Source: an uncultured Clostridia bacterium
Lineage (GTDB): Bacteria > Bacillota > Clostridia > TANB77 > CAG-508
DNA length: 33,575 bases
Assembly: GCA_947627555.1 (NCBI GenBank)
Contig: CANQWL010000003.1
Span: 1 to 33,575, forward strand
Reading direction: 5' to 3'
Shown: piece after piece, positions 24,345 through 32,509 of the stretch
Layout: each line of letters begins with the position of its first letter
Numbering within the stretch: position 1 is the stretch's first letter
Notes under the pieces: model-generated
Told to the model about the DNA's origin: nothing
What the model saw: only the letters and a program-made list of their open reading frames with translations
Database searches by the model: none
Position numbers and translations under genes: made by a program

Positions 24345-24868
24345 AAGTAATGAATTTTGTATCAAATATTGCAATGCCATTAATTATTTTATTAATTGTA
24401 ATTTATGGACTAAAAGAAAAAAATAAAGTATTTGACACATTTTTAGAAGGTGCAAAAGAAGGTTTAGAAATCACTTTAAGTATTTTTCCTACATTAATAG
24501 GATTGTTTGTTGCAATTGGAGCTTTAAGAAGTTCTGGAATTTTAGATATTATAATTCATTTTCTAACTCCAATATTAAATGTAATACATTTCCCAAGTGA
24601 ATTAATGCCATTAGCAATGTTAAGACCTATTTCTGGAAGCAGTTCTATTGCCGTTGCAACAGATATTATGAAAAATTATGGAGTAGATAGTAGCTTAGGT
24701 ATTATGGCTTCTACAATTATGGGATCTACAGAAACTACTATATATACAATAGCAGTATATACAAGTTGTATTAAAATAAAAAAAACAAGATGGATTTTAG
24801 CTGCAGCTTTAACAGCAGATCTTGTTGGAATGCTTGCTAGTGTAGCAATATGTCGATTTATGTCGTAA
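24341..24868 (+). CDS. spmB: Spore maturation protein B
   Basis: This 175-residue polytopic membrane protein has the second Gate-domain signature: FLEGAKEGLEITLSIFPTLI (about 33-52), MLRPISGSSSIAVATDIM (about 93-110) and TIMGSTETTIYTIAVY. SpmA and SpmB together are needed for proper core dehydration and heat resistance of spores. It overlaps spmA by 4 bases, and AAAGGAG precedes the ATG. The length and order are usual for clostridia. Confidence 0.95.
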   Translation: MKVMNFVSNIAMPLIILLIVIYGLKEKNKVFDTFLEGAKEGLEITLSIFPTLIGLFVAIGALRSSGILDIIIHFLTPILNVIHFPSELMPLAMLRPISGSSSIAVATDIMKNYGVDSSLGIMASTIMGSTETTIYTIAVYTSCIKIKKTRWILAAALTADLVGMLASVAICRFMS

Positions 24869-24876
24869 AGTTTTTC

Positions 24877-24905
24877 TTGACAAATTATAAAAGTTAACAT
24901 ATAAT
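24877..24905 (+). promoter_or_regulatory. Perfect sigma-A consensus promoter
   Basis: TTGACA (24877-24882), exactly 17 bases, then TATAAT (24900-24905): 12 of 12 consensus positions. It lies 8 bases after the spmB stop and drives the short reading frame at 24932. Confidence 0.85.
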
Positions 24906-24931
24906 AATAAAAATTTAAAAAAGGACAAATT

Positions 24932-25042
24932 ATGATTCAAAAAATTATTTTATTTATTTCAATATTTTTTATCGTAAGAAAATTAATTATCAAAAGACTT
25001 TCAAAAAAATTCAAAAAATTAATATCAAGCGAAGAAAATTAA
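24932..25042 (+). CDS. 36-residue membrane peptide of unknown function
   Basis: ATG to TAA encodes a 36-residue peptide with a hydrophobic N-terminal helix (IQKIILFISIFFIV) followed by a strongly basic stretch (KRLSKKFKK) and an acidic end. AAAGGA lies 8 bases before the ATG, and a perfect consensus promoter lies 27 bases upstream of it. A hairpin follows the stop, so a complete transcription unit is visible. Membrane anchoring with an inside-positive tail is likely. It could be a type I toxin-like peptide or a small regulatory membrane protein; the sequence does not decide. The function is unknown. Confidence 0.6.
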   Translation: MIQKIILFISIFFIVRKLIIKRLSKKFKKLISSEEN

Positions 25043-25048
25043 AAAATA

Positions 25049-25154
25049 AAGATTTTAATCTTGTAGAGAAAATAAATCCCCCTGTAAATATGAGATTAAT
25101 ATTTTTTGCCCCTATTTATTTTTAATCTTTTTTTTTCTGTTATTTTCTCTACAA
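25049..25154. terminator. Nested hairpins between convergent genes
   Basis: A perfect 15-bp inverted repeat (25061-25075 with 25140-25154) encloses a ~64-nt core that contains AGATTAA/TTAATCT followed by a long T-run, a terminator for the plus strand. Just outside it, AAGATTTTAATCTT (25049-25062) followed by U's on the minus strand would terminate rlmH. The gap from 25043 to 25198 is explained by these. Confidence 0.65.
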
Positions 25155-25198
25155 TACAATATAATATTAAGATGGCTTTCTATAACATATATACTATA

Positions 25199-25678
25199 TT
25201 ATTTATGATAAGTTTCACCATGAGAGATTTTGAAAGCTCTAAAAATTTGCTCTAAAAGAAAAACTCTAAATAATTGGTGAGGAAATGTCATTTTTGAAAA
25301 AGAAACACGCAAATTACAATGATTTAGTAATTCTTGTGTAAGGCCAAGTGAACCACCAATAATAAAAGTAATATTACTATTTTCCATAGATATTTCACCA
25401 ATTTTTTTTGAAAAATCTTCAGAAGAATATTGTGTACCATGTATATCTAATGCAATTACATAACTATCTTTTTTTATATGTTGCAATATTTTAGAACATT
25501 CTTTGTTTTTTATTTGAGAGGTTAAAGAAGCATTTATTTTATCAGGAATTTTTTCATCAGGCAACTCAGTAATTAGCAATTTGCAATATTTTGATAATCT
25601 TTTAGAATATTCTAAAATAGCATCTTGTAAATATTTTTCTTTTATTTTACCAATGCAAATAATATCAATAGTTAGCAT
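25199..25678 (-). CDS. rlmH: 23S rRNA pseudouridine-1915 N3-methyltransferase
   Basis: This 159-residue protein is exactly the usual RlmH length and has the SPOUT motifs FIIGGSLGL (about residues 104-112) and SFSKMTFPHQLFRVFLLEQI (about 125-144), and the ending GETYHK. RlmH methylates pseudouridine 1915 in helix 69 of 23S rRNA on assembled ribosomes. AAAGGAAA precedes the ATG. It lies downstream of walJ on the same strand, an arrangement also known in Bacillus relatives. Confidence 0.97.
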   Translation of the reverse strand: MLTIDIICIGKIKEKYLQDAILEYSKRLSKYCKLLITELPDEKIPDKINASLTSQIKNKECSKILQHIKKDSYVIALDIHGTQYSSEDFSKKIGEISMENSNITFIIGGSLGLTQELLNHCNLRVSFSKMTFPHQLFRVFLLEQIFRAFKISHGETYHK

Positions 25679-25737
25679 AAATTTTCCTTTCTATTGTAAA
25701 ATCCCAATCTAAGTTAATAAATTGGGAAATTCAATTT

Positions 25738-26527
25738 TCATATATTAATTACTTGACTATGTACATCTCTTGAAGCAACACTAAGTAATAAAGAATCTTC
25801 ATTGTAATCATTTGAAATCAATTCATCTATAACTGTTTGATAAGCAAGTTCTGGAAAATTACTTTCTTTACTTAAATGACCAAGCATAGCTGTTTTTAAA
25901 CCGTGATTTTAGTAAATGAGAAATTGTTTTTCCAGCTAGTTCATTTGATAAATGACCAGTAGGACCAGCAATTCTAGACTTTAACAAAAATGGGTAAGAA
26001 GAACATTTTAATACTTCGGGATCATAATTAGATTCTATCAATATAAATAAACTTTCTTCTAAATTTTTCAAAATATCATTTGTCATATGTCCAATATCTG
26101 TTGCGATACTTAATTTTTTGTTACCTTGAGAAATATTAAATCCGCAAGGATTTGCTGCATCGTGAGGAATAGAAAATGGATTAATTTTTAAATCTCCAAT
26201 TTCAAAGTAATCTGTAACCTTAAATTTTTTAATATTTCTATTTTCTATTTTATCTCTTTGTTTAGGCATAGCATCAAGTGTTTCTTGATTAACAAAAACA
26301 GGTAAATCAAATTTTTTGGAAAATGTTCCTAACCCTTGTACATGGTCAGTATGTTCATGAGTTACTAAAATACCATCAATTGTAGAAGGGTCAATATTAA
26401 TGTCAGTTAAAGCAGTTTCTATTTTTTTACTACTTACACCTGCATCTACTAATATTTTGGTATTTTCTGTTTCAACAAATAAACTATTTCCACTACTACC
26501 GCTATATAAACTACAAAAATTTAACAT
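25738..26527 (-). pseudogene. walJ: WalJ/YycJ metallo-beta-lactamase-fold hydrolase, frameshifted
   Basis: The first ~208 codons encode an MBL-fold protein with the metal-binding HEHTDH at residues 57-62 and NPCGFNI, typical of WalJ (YycJ), a nuclease-fold protein linked to cell-wall and division control. Near 25906-25910 the frame breaks: the original frame ends after KSRFKNSYAW at 25868, whereas the next frame continues the family sequence (GLKTAMLGHLSKE, then PELAYQTVIDEL) to a stop at 25738. Dropping one A in CTAAAATC gives an intact protein of 262 residues, close to the usual ~264. Either a sequence error or a recent mutation is possible. AAAGGATG precedes the ATG. Confidence 0.85.
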
Positions 26528-26555
26528 ATTATTTTTTCATCCTTTTGTATAATCA

Positions 26556-27816
26556 TTATTCTTTTACTCTTTTAATATTTGCACCAATTTTTCTAAATTT
26601 CTTTTCTATGTCTTCATATCCTCTATCAATATGCTCTAAATTATATATTTCTGTTATACCATTTGCTGCTGTTCCTGCAACTACTAGGGCTGCACCTGCT
26701 CTTAAATCTGAAGAATATACTGGAGCACCGATTTAGTTTTTCTACACCTTCGAAAAATGCTGTTTTTCCTTGAGCTGTTATTTTTGCTCCCATTTTGTTA
26801 AGTTCATCTGTATATTGAAATCTAGAATCCCATATACTTTCATTAATAATACTTGTTCCCTCTGCTAAAGATAGTACAACTCCCATTTGTGGTTGTAAAT
26901 CTGTTGGAAAACCTGGATATGGCAATGTTTTTATATTTGCTTTTCTAGGTCGATTGTTACACCAAACTCTAATGCTATCTCCGTTATCTTCTACATTTCC
27001 ACCTATTTCTATGATTTTTGCAGTAATAGATTCTAAATGTTTTGTAATACAATTTTTTAAAGTTAAATCACCTTTTGTTGCAACTGCTGCAAGCATAAAA
27101 GTTCCAGCTTCAATTTGATCAGGAACAACAGAATAAGTTGCATTACCATGTAACTTTTCAACACCATTAATTTTTATAACATCAGTACCTGCACCTCTAA
27201 TGTCTGCACCCATAGTATTTAGAAAGTTTGCAACATCAACAATATGAGGTTCTTTAGCAGCATTATCAATAATTGTTGTTCCTTTTGCTAATACTGCTGA
27301 TAGCATTACATTAATAGTAGCTCCTACAGAGACAATATCCATATATATTGGAGAAGCATGTAATTCTTCAGCTTTTGCATAAATAGTACCTTTTTCTACT
27401 TTTACATTAGCTCCTAGTAATTCAAATCCTTTAATGTGTTGATCAATAGGTCTTGCACCTAATTTACAACCACCAGGCATTCCTACTTCAATTTCTCCCA
27501 TCCTACCAAGCATAGCTCCAATAATATAGTAAGATGCTCTAAATTTACTTGTTAAATCTAATGGTGCTTTTGTTGTAGTAATATTTCTTGTATCGATTGT
27601 AATTGTGTTTTTATCAATCCAAGTGATTTTTGCACCTAATTTTTCTAATATTTCACAAGATATTTTTATATCACTAATATTAGGTAAATTTTCAATTGTA
27701 CAGATTCCGTCAATTAAAAGAGTAGCAGGCAAAATAGCTACTGCTGCGTTTTTTGCTCCACTGATTATAACTTCACCTTTCAATGAAGTGGGACCTGTGA
27801 CTACTAATTTTTCCAA
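26556..27816 (-). pseudogene. murA: UDP-GlcNAc 1-carboxyvinyltransferase, frameshifted
   Basis: MurA transfers enolpyruvate to UDP-N-acetylglucosamine, the first committed step of peptidoglycan synthesis. The catalytic Cys is in PGGCKLGARPID at residue 117, and SGAKNAAVA is the usual opening. At 26731-26734 the frame breaks: the first frame ends at 26641 in unrelated sequence, while the next encodes the proper C-terminus ([19 protein letters not shown], then [13 protein letters not shown]) to a stop at 26556. Removing one A from CTAAATC gives a 419-residue protein, the normal length. A TTG start at 27816 is preferred over the ATG at 27831 because GGGGGT lies 8 bases before it and MEKLVVTG is the usual family start. 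Confidence 0.88.
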
Positions 27817-27863
27817 TAAAATTACCCCCATTAATCTATTTTAAAAAATTTGACAATTTAAAA

Positions 27864-27882
27864 AGAGTGTAAAAAACACTCT
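27864..27882 (-). terminator. Intrinsic terminator or attenuator between spoIIR and murA
   Basis: AGAGTGT (27864-27870) pairs perfectly with ACACTCT (27876-27882); on the minus strand TTTTT follows. It lies after spoIIR and about 50 bases before the murA start, downstream of the promoter candidate at 27894-27922, so it may lie inside the murA leader. Confidence 0.65.
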
Positions 27883-27893
27883 ATAATATATAA

Positions 27894-27922
27894 AATATAA
27901 CATAAGTTTTGAACTATTGCAA
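27894..27922 (-). promoter_or_regulatory. Promoter candidate for murA
   Basis: On the minus strand TTGCAA, 17 bases, then TATATT (5/6). It lies between the spoIIR stop and the hairpin at 27864-27882. Confidence 0.5.
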
Positions 27923-27946
27923 CTATTTTATAGTAATCACTTAAAA

Positions 27947-28612
27947 TTAATTTTTAGCAGTTATTAGTCCGTTATTATTAAAGAATTCTAATAATTTAAA
28001 TTTAAATTTAATTTGTGTATCAGAATTATCAGATACAAGCGCAAATTCTTCTTGGGTTAAATTATTTTCTAGTAATTCTTTTGATTCTTCAGGCACAATA
28101 CCAGAAGAGATATCAACAAAACATAAAGGAGGGAACATTACACACCACCAATTTTGTCCTTTTGCTTCACCTATTTCTACTCGTAATGCATCATAATATC
28201 CTGCTGGAAGTGAAATATCTCCGTAATTTTTTGTAGGAAATTCAAAATTGCCTATATTAATATTGACATCATAAGAATATCCTTCTGATTTAATTTTTTC
28301 TAATGCTATCTGCTTAAAATTATCTTTATTTTTTTCTACTAATAATATAGCTTCTTCTTTTGAAGAACAATTCTTACATATTTCATTCATATATTTTAAA
28401 AGGCTATCACGAACTTTATATTTTAAATTTTGATCTTCACTAGTATCACTATTAGCAATAACATGTAATCTAAATACACTATTTGCTATATCTGATGATA
28501 TGTTTTGAGCATAAGACATAGCACATATTGTAGTATATATAAATAGTAAAAAACTTAAAATAATTACCATATTTACCTTGGGATTTTTAAATAAATTTAA
28601 TATTTTTTTCAT
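27947..28612 (-). CDS. spoIIR: Stage II sporulation protein R
   Basis: This 221-residue protein has an N-terminal membrane or signal segment (about residues 14-35) and the SpoIIR signatures FRLHVIANSDTSEDQNLKYKV (about 47-67) and GQNWWCVMFPPLCFVD (about 152-167). SpoIIR is made in the forespore, exported, and triggers SpoIIGA to process pro-sigma-E in the mother cell. TTGGAGGT precedes the ATG. Upstream, GTATA and GTTAATAATT, 14 bases apart, weakly resemble a sigma-F promoter, the known control of this gene. A terminator hairpin follows. Confidence 0.93.
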   Translation of the reverse strand: MKKILNLFKNPKVNMVIILSFLLFIYTTICAMSYAQNISSDIANSVFRLHVIANSDTSEDQNLKYKVRDSLLKYMNEICKNCSSKEEAILLVEKNKDNFKQIALEKIKSEGYSYDVNINIGNFEFPTKNYGDISLPAGYYDALRVEIGEAKGQNWWCVMFPPLCFVDISSGIVPEESKELLENNLTQEEFALVSDNSDTQIKFKFKLLEFFNNNGLITAKN

Positions 28613-28657
28613 TAGTTACCTCCAAAAAACTTTTTTGTTAAAAAATTCATTTACTAT

Positions 28658-28686
28658 AATTATTAACAAAATTTTAAATTTTATAC
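28658..28686 (-). promoter_or_regulatory. Weak sigma-F-like promoter candidate of spoIIR
   Basis: On the minus strand GTATA (28682-28686), 14 bases, then GTTAATAATT (28658-28667). It matches the sigma-F consensus only in part, and the call leans on the known regulation of spoIIR. Confidence 0.25.
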
Positions 28687-28726
28687 AGTTTGCAAAAAAT
28701 GTCGATGATTTTTTTTTGAAATATTA

Positions 28727-28761
28727 TTGACATATTTGTAAAGAAATGGTAAAATTTACCA
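28727..28761 (+). promoter_or_regulatory. Promoter with an operator-like palindrome over the -10
   Basis: TTGACA (28727-28732), 17 bases, TAAAAT (28750-28755) with an extended -10 TG. The perfect palindrome TGGTAAA-A-TTTACCA (28747-28761) covers the -10, so a repressor bound there would block RNA polymerase. Downstream in the leader ACGGAACATTCCGT can form a small hairpin. Confidence 0.65.
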
Positions 28762-28823
28762 GTAAACAAAAAATAAGAAACGGAACATTCCGTAAGTATA
28801 AGTTTGAAAGGACGGATTTTTAA

Positions 28824-29294
28824 ATGAATAAAAATCAAGATACAAAAGAAAAAAGTTGTGTGTTTTATATAAGTAACTATCATTTTGAAATGATAAGCTT
28901 ACCTTATATTAGTAAAAAATTAGATGAAAATAAAAAAATATTAATATTAACAGAAGAAAATTTAGAAGAAACAATTAATATGTTAATATCAAAAACTAAT
29001 TTTAAAGAACAACAAAAAAATAAAATATTAGAAATTAATTGGAAAAATGATAACGAAAATAAAATAAAAGAGTTAGAAAATGAAATTAATAATCAAAAAG
29101 AAATAGAAATATTTATAAAAGGAAATGAAGAATATATAAAAAATACTAATAAAAATATAGATAAAATAATAAATAATTATAAAAATGTGAAAATTATAGA
29201 TTGCTATAATATAGAGGAAATAGAAACAAAAATAAATAATATAAAAAATAATTACGAAAAAATAATTAGTACAATTGGAGAAAAAAATATATAA
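28824..29294 (+). CDS. Protein of unknown function behind a regulated promoter
   Basis: This 156-residue, Lys/Asn/Ile-rich, probably cytoplasmic protein begins with alternating strands and helices (CVFYISNYHFEMISLPYISKK, then KILILTEENLEETINMLI), suggesting a small alpha/beta domain. The rest is highly charged and helical. There is no catalytic motif, signal or membrane helix. GAAAGGA precedes the ATG. It is a single-gene unit with a strong promoter, an overlapping palindrome and a terminator. I do not recognise the family. Confidence 0.6.
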   Translation: MNKNQDTKEKSCVFYISNYHFEMISLPYISKKLDENKKILILTEENLEETINMLISKTNFKEQQKNKILEINWKNDNENKIKELENEINNQKEIEIFIKGNEEYIKNTNKNIDKIINNYKNVKIIDCYNIEEIETKINNIKNNYEKIISTIGEKNI

Positions 29295-29327
29295 GTATTG
29301 ATTTTATAAAAAAAATAGTATATAAAT

Positions 29328-29359
29328 ATAAATACAGATAAATTATTTTATCTGTATTT
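29328..29359 (+). terminator. Hairpin terminator
   Basis: TAAATACAGATAAA (29328-29341) pairs perfectly with 29346-29359 around a TTAT loop. It is AT-rich and lies shortly after the 29294 stop and before the next gene's ribosome binding site. Confidence 0.6.
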
Positions 29360-29415
29360 ATTAAATTTATCATTAGTCTAAGAAAAAATATGATGTAATG
29401 AAAGGAAGAATAAAA

Positions 29416-30666
29416 ATGGATGATAATATACAAGAAATAAAATCAATTTTAAAAAAATATAATCAAGAACACTTAATAAAACATTATGAAACACTTGATG
29501 AAAATCATAAAAAACAATTGATACAACAAATAAAAAATATTGATTTTTCATTAATAGATAATTTATATAAAAATACAAAAAAAGAAGAAAAAAATAATCA
29601 AGATGAAATAACTCCAATTGAATATTTAGATAAATATAAATTAAATGATGAGTATAAATACTATGAAAACATTGGTAAAAAAGCAATAAAAGAAGGAAAA
29701 TTGGCTGCTGTAACGATGGCAGGAGGTCAAGGAACAAGATTAGGACATGATGGACCAAAAGGAACTTATGATATCGGATTAGATTCCCATAAATCTTTAT
29801 TTGAATTATTATGTGATAGTTTAAAAGAAGAAGGAAAAAAATACGGAGTAACAATTCCTTGGTTCATTATGACAAGTAAAGAGAATAACAAAGCTACAGT
29901 AGAATTTTTTGAAAAACATAAATATTTTGGATATCAAAAGGACAAAAATATATTTTTCTTTATTCAAGGTGAATTACCAATGATAGATACAGAAGGTAAA
30001 ATACTATTGAACGAAGAAGGACTAATTAAGCTAGCAGCAGATGGTCATGGTGGTATTTATGAGTCATTAGTAAAAAATGGTATGACAGAAAAGATGAGAC
30101 AAATGGGTATAGAATGGGCATTTATCGGAGGAGTAGATAATTGTCTAGTAAAAATGGTGGATCCTGTTCTTATGGGACTTGCAATTGATAAAAAAGTAAC
30201 AGTTGCATGTAAATCAATTGTAAAAGCAAATCCACATGAAAAAGTAGGAGTATTTTGCAAAAGAAATGGTAAGCCAAATGTAATTGAATATTCTGAAATT
30301 ACAGATGAGATGGCAGAACAAGTAGATGAACAAGGAGAACTATTATATGGAGAATCACATATATTATGCAATCTTTTTAGTATTGATGCAGTAGAAAGAA
30401 TGGGAGCAGCTCCATTACCATATCATGTAGCATATAAAAAAGCAAAATATTTAGATGAGAATGGAAAAATAGTAGAGCCTGACTCACCAAATGCCTACAA
30501 ATTTGAAGCATTTTTATTTGATGCGTTTGGTAAAGTTGATGAAATGGTAGTTTTAAGAGTAAAAAGAGAAGAAGAATTTGCACCTGTTAAAAATGCAGAT
30601 TCTGCTGGTGTCGATTGTCCAAGAACGGCTAGAGAATTATATAAGAAATATTATAATTTAGATTAA
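29416..30666 (+). CDS. UDPGP-family UTP:sugar-1-phosphate uridylyltransferase
   Basis: This 416-residue enzyme belongs to the eukaryotic-like UDPGP fold family. GGQGTRLGHDGPKG (residues 103-116) is the UTP-binding loop, and GVDNCLVKMVDP follows the substrate pocket. Family members make UDP-glucose or UDP-GlcNAc from UTP and the sugar 1-phosphate. The next gene makes glucose 1-phosphate, which favours UDP-glucose, but UDP-GlcNAc cannot be excluded. An ATG at 29398 is in frame, but AAAGGAAG at 29401-29408 lies inside that extension and serves the ATG at 29416. No frameshift or missing motif is seen. Confidence 0.85.
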   Translation: MDDNIQEIKSILKKYNQEHLIKHYETLDENHKKQLIQQIKNIDFSLIDNLYKNTKKEEKNNQDEITPIEYLDKYKLNDEYKYYENIGKKAIKEGKLAAVTMAGGQGTRLGHDGPKGTYDIGLDSHKSLFELLCDSLKEEGKKYGVTIPWFIMTSKENNKATVEFFEKHKYFGYQKDKNIFFFIQGELPMIDTEGKILLNEEGLIKLAADGHGGIYESLVKNGMTEKMRQMGIEWAFIGGVDNCLVKMVDPVLMGLAIDKKVTVACKSIVKANPHEKVGVFCKRNGKPNVIEYSEITDEMAEQVDEQGELLYGESHILCNLFSIDAVERMGAAPLPYHVAYKKAKYLDENGKIVEPDSPNAYKFEAFLFDAFGKVDEMVVLRVKREEEFAPVKNADSAGVDCPRTARELYKKYYNLD

Positions 30667-30720
30667 ATAATCAAGGATGCCAAAGTGCGTGTTCACTTGA
30701 TAAAAGAAAGGAAGATGAAA

Positions 30721-32445
30721 ATGGGATATTTGGAGGAGTATAAAAAATGGTGTGAAAGTCCAGAATTTGATGAAGAAACTAAAAAAGAGTTATTAGAGAT
30801 AAAAGATGATGAAAAAGAAATAGAGGATAGATTTTATCAAGAATTGGAATTTGGAACAGCAGGATTAAGAGGAGTAATTGGAGCTGGAACTAACAGAATG
30901 AATAAATATACAGTAGGAAAAGCAACCCAAGGTTTGGCAAATTATATACTAGAGCAAGGTACACAAAACAAAGGTGTAGCAATAAGCTATGATTCAAGGA
31001 AAATGTCTAAAGAATTTAGTATGCAAACAGCATTAATTCTAAATGCAAACGGAATAAAAACTTACTTATTTGAAAATTTAAGACCTGTTCCAGAATTATC
31101 TTTTGCAGTAAGAGAGTTAAAATGCACAGCAGGTGTTATGATAACAGCAAGTCATAATCCACCAAAGTATAACGGATATAAGGTATACTGGGATGATGGT
31201 TCTCAAATAGTAGCACCAAGAGATAAAGATATTATAGAAAAAGTAAGAGCTGTTAAAAATTATAATGAAATAAAAGAAATAACAAAAGAAGAAGCTGAAA
31301 ACCTAGGGCTATTTAATATTATAGGAAAAGAAATAGATGATAAATATTTAAGCATATTAAAGAGTAAAGTATTAAATCCGGAAATTGTTAAAGAAGAAGG
31401 AAAGAAAATAAAAGTTGTATATACTCCTTTACATGGAACAGGAAATACAGTTACTGAAAAACTTTTAAATGAAATTGGTTTGCAAAATGTATATGTAGTT
31501 CCAGAGCAAAAAGATCCAGATGGAAACTTTCCAACAGTAAGTTATCCAAATCCAGAAGATAAAAAAGCATTTAAGTTAGCATTAGAATTAGCAGAAAAGG
31601 TAGATGCAGATGTTGTTTTAGCTACTGACCCAGATGCAGATAGATTAGGAATTTTTGCAAAAGATTCAGCAAGTGGAAAATATATGGAATATACAGGAAA
31701 TATGTCAGCACTTTTAATTGCAGAATATAGAATTTCTCAAATGAAAGAAAAAGGAATTTTACCAAGTGATGGAATGTTTATTACAACTATAGTATCTTCT
31801 GAATTAGCAAAAGCTATTGCCAAAAATTATAATTTAGAATGTATAGAAGTTCTAACAGGATTCAAAAATATTGGAGCTGTAATGAAAAAAGCAGAAGAAA
31901 ATAAGGATAAGACATATGTTTTTGGATTTGAAGAAAGCTATGGTTGCTTAATTGGTGATTATGCAAGAGATAAAGATGGAATAGCAGCGGTAATGGCACT
32001 TTGCGAAGCGGCTTGTTATTATCAATCAAAAGGAAAAACTTTATGGGATGCAATGATAGATATTTACGCAAAATACGGATATTATAAAGAAACACAAGTA
32101 TCAATTGTTATGGAAGGCGCTGAAGGAGCACAAAAGATTAAAGATATGATGACAAACATGAGAAATACACCTATAGAAAAAATTGGAGATTATAAAGTAT
32201 TAACATTTAAAGACATAGAAAAAGATATTGTAAAAAATATGCAGACAGGAGAAATAACTACAACGGGATTACCAAAATCTAATGTTTTATATTATGAATT
32301 AGAAAATAATAGTTGGTGTTGTGTAAGACCTTCTGGAACAGAGCCAAAAATAAAGTTATATATGGGTGTTAAAGGTACAAGTGATGAAGATGCCAGCGAA
32401 AAATTAGAATCATTAAAAAATGCAATGACACAAATAGTAAAATAA
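30721..32445 (+). CDS. pgcA: Alpha-phosphoglucomutase / phosphomannomutase
   Basis: This 574-residue member of the alpha-D-phosphohexomutase family interconverts glucose 6-phosphate and glucose 1-phosphate. The phosphoserine is S144 in ITASHNPP, the metal ligands are D303, D305 and D307 in DPDADR, the sugar-binding loop is GFEESYG, and RPSGTEPKIKLY binds the phosphate. The size is that of the Bacillus PgcA group. In-frame starts exist upstream, but AAAGGAAG (30707-30714) is spaced for the ATG at 30721. It lies 54 bases after the uridylyltransferase, forming a UDP-sugar pair. Confidence 0.93.
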   Translation: MGYLEEYKKWCESPEFDEETKKELLEIKDDEKEIEDRFYQELEFGTAGLRGVIGAGTNRMNKYTVGKATQGLANYILEQGTQNKGVAISYDSRKMSKEFSMQTALILNANGIKTYLFENLRPVPELSFAVRELKCTAGVMITASHNPPKYNGYKVYWDDGSQIVAPRDKDIIEKVRAVKNYNEIKEITKEEAENLGLFNIIGKEIDDKYLSILKSKVLNPEIVKEEGKKIKVVYTPLHGTGNTVTEKLLNEIGLQNVYVVPEQKDPDGNFPTVSYPNPEDKKAFKLALELAEKVDADVVLATDPDADRLGIFAKDSASGKYMEYTGNMSALLIAEYRISQMKEKGILPSDGMFITTIVSSELAKAIAKNYNLECIEVLTGFKNIGAVMKKAEENKDKTYVFGFEESYGCLIGDYARDKDGIAAVMALCEAACYYQSKGKTLWDAMIDIYAKYGYYKETQVSIVMEGAEGAQKIKDMMTNMRNTPIEKIGDYKVLTFKDIEKDIVKNMQTGEITTTGLPKSNVLYYELENNSWCCVRPSGTEPKIKLYMGVKGTSDEDASEKLESLKNAMTQIVK

Positions 32446-32454
32446 TATTAATAT

Positions 32455-32509
32455 AATAATAAAAAATGCGAAAAAAGTATATTCATACTTAAATCGCATT
32501 TTTATTATT
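32455..32509. terminator. Bidirectional terminator between pgcA and ttcA-like gene
   Basis: AATAATAAAAAATGCGA (32455-32471) pairs with 32494-32509 with one bulged A. An inner hairpin AAGTAT/ATACTT fills the loop. U-rich ends serve both convergent genes; it touches the last codons of the minus-strand gene. Confidence 0.75.

Noticed and set aside
29378-29854. A minus-strand hydrophobic ORF across the start of the uridylyltransferase gene
   Set aside because: It lies opposite a clear UDPGP-family gene and reflects AT-rich codons read backward.
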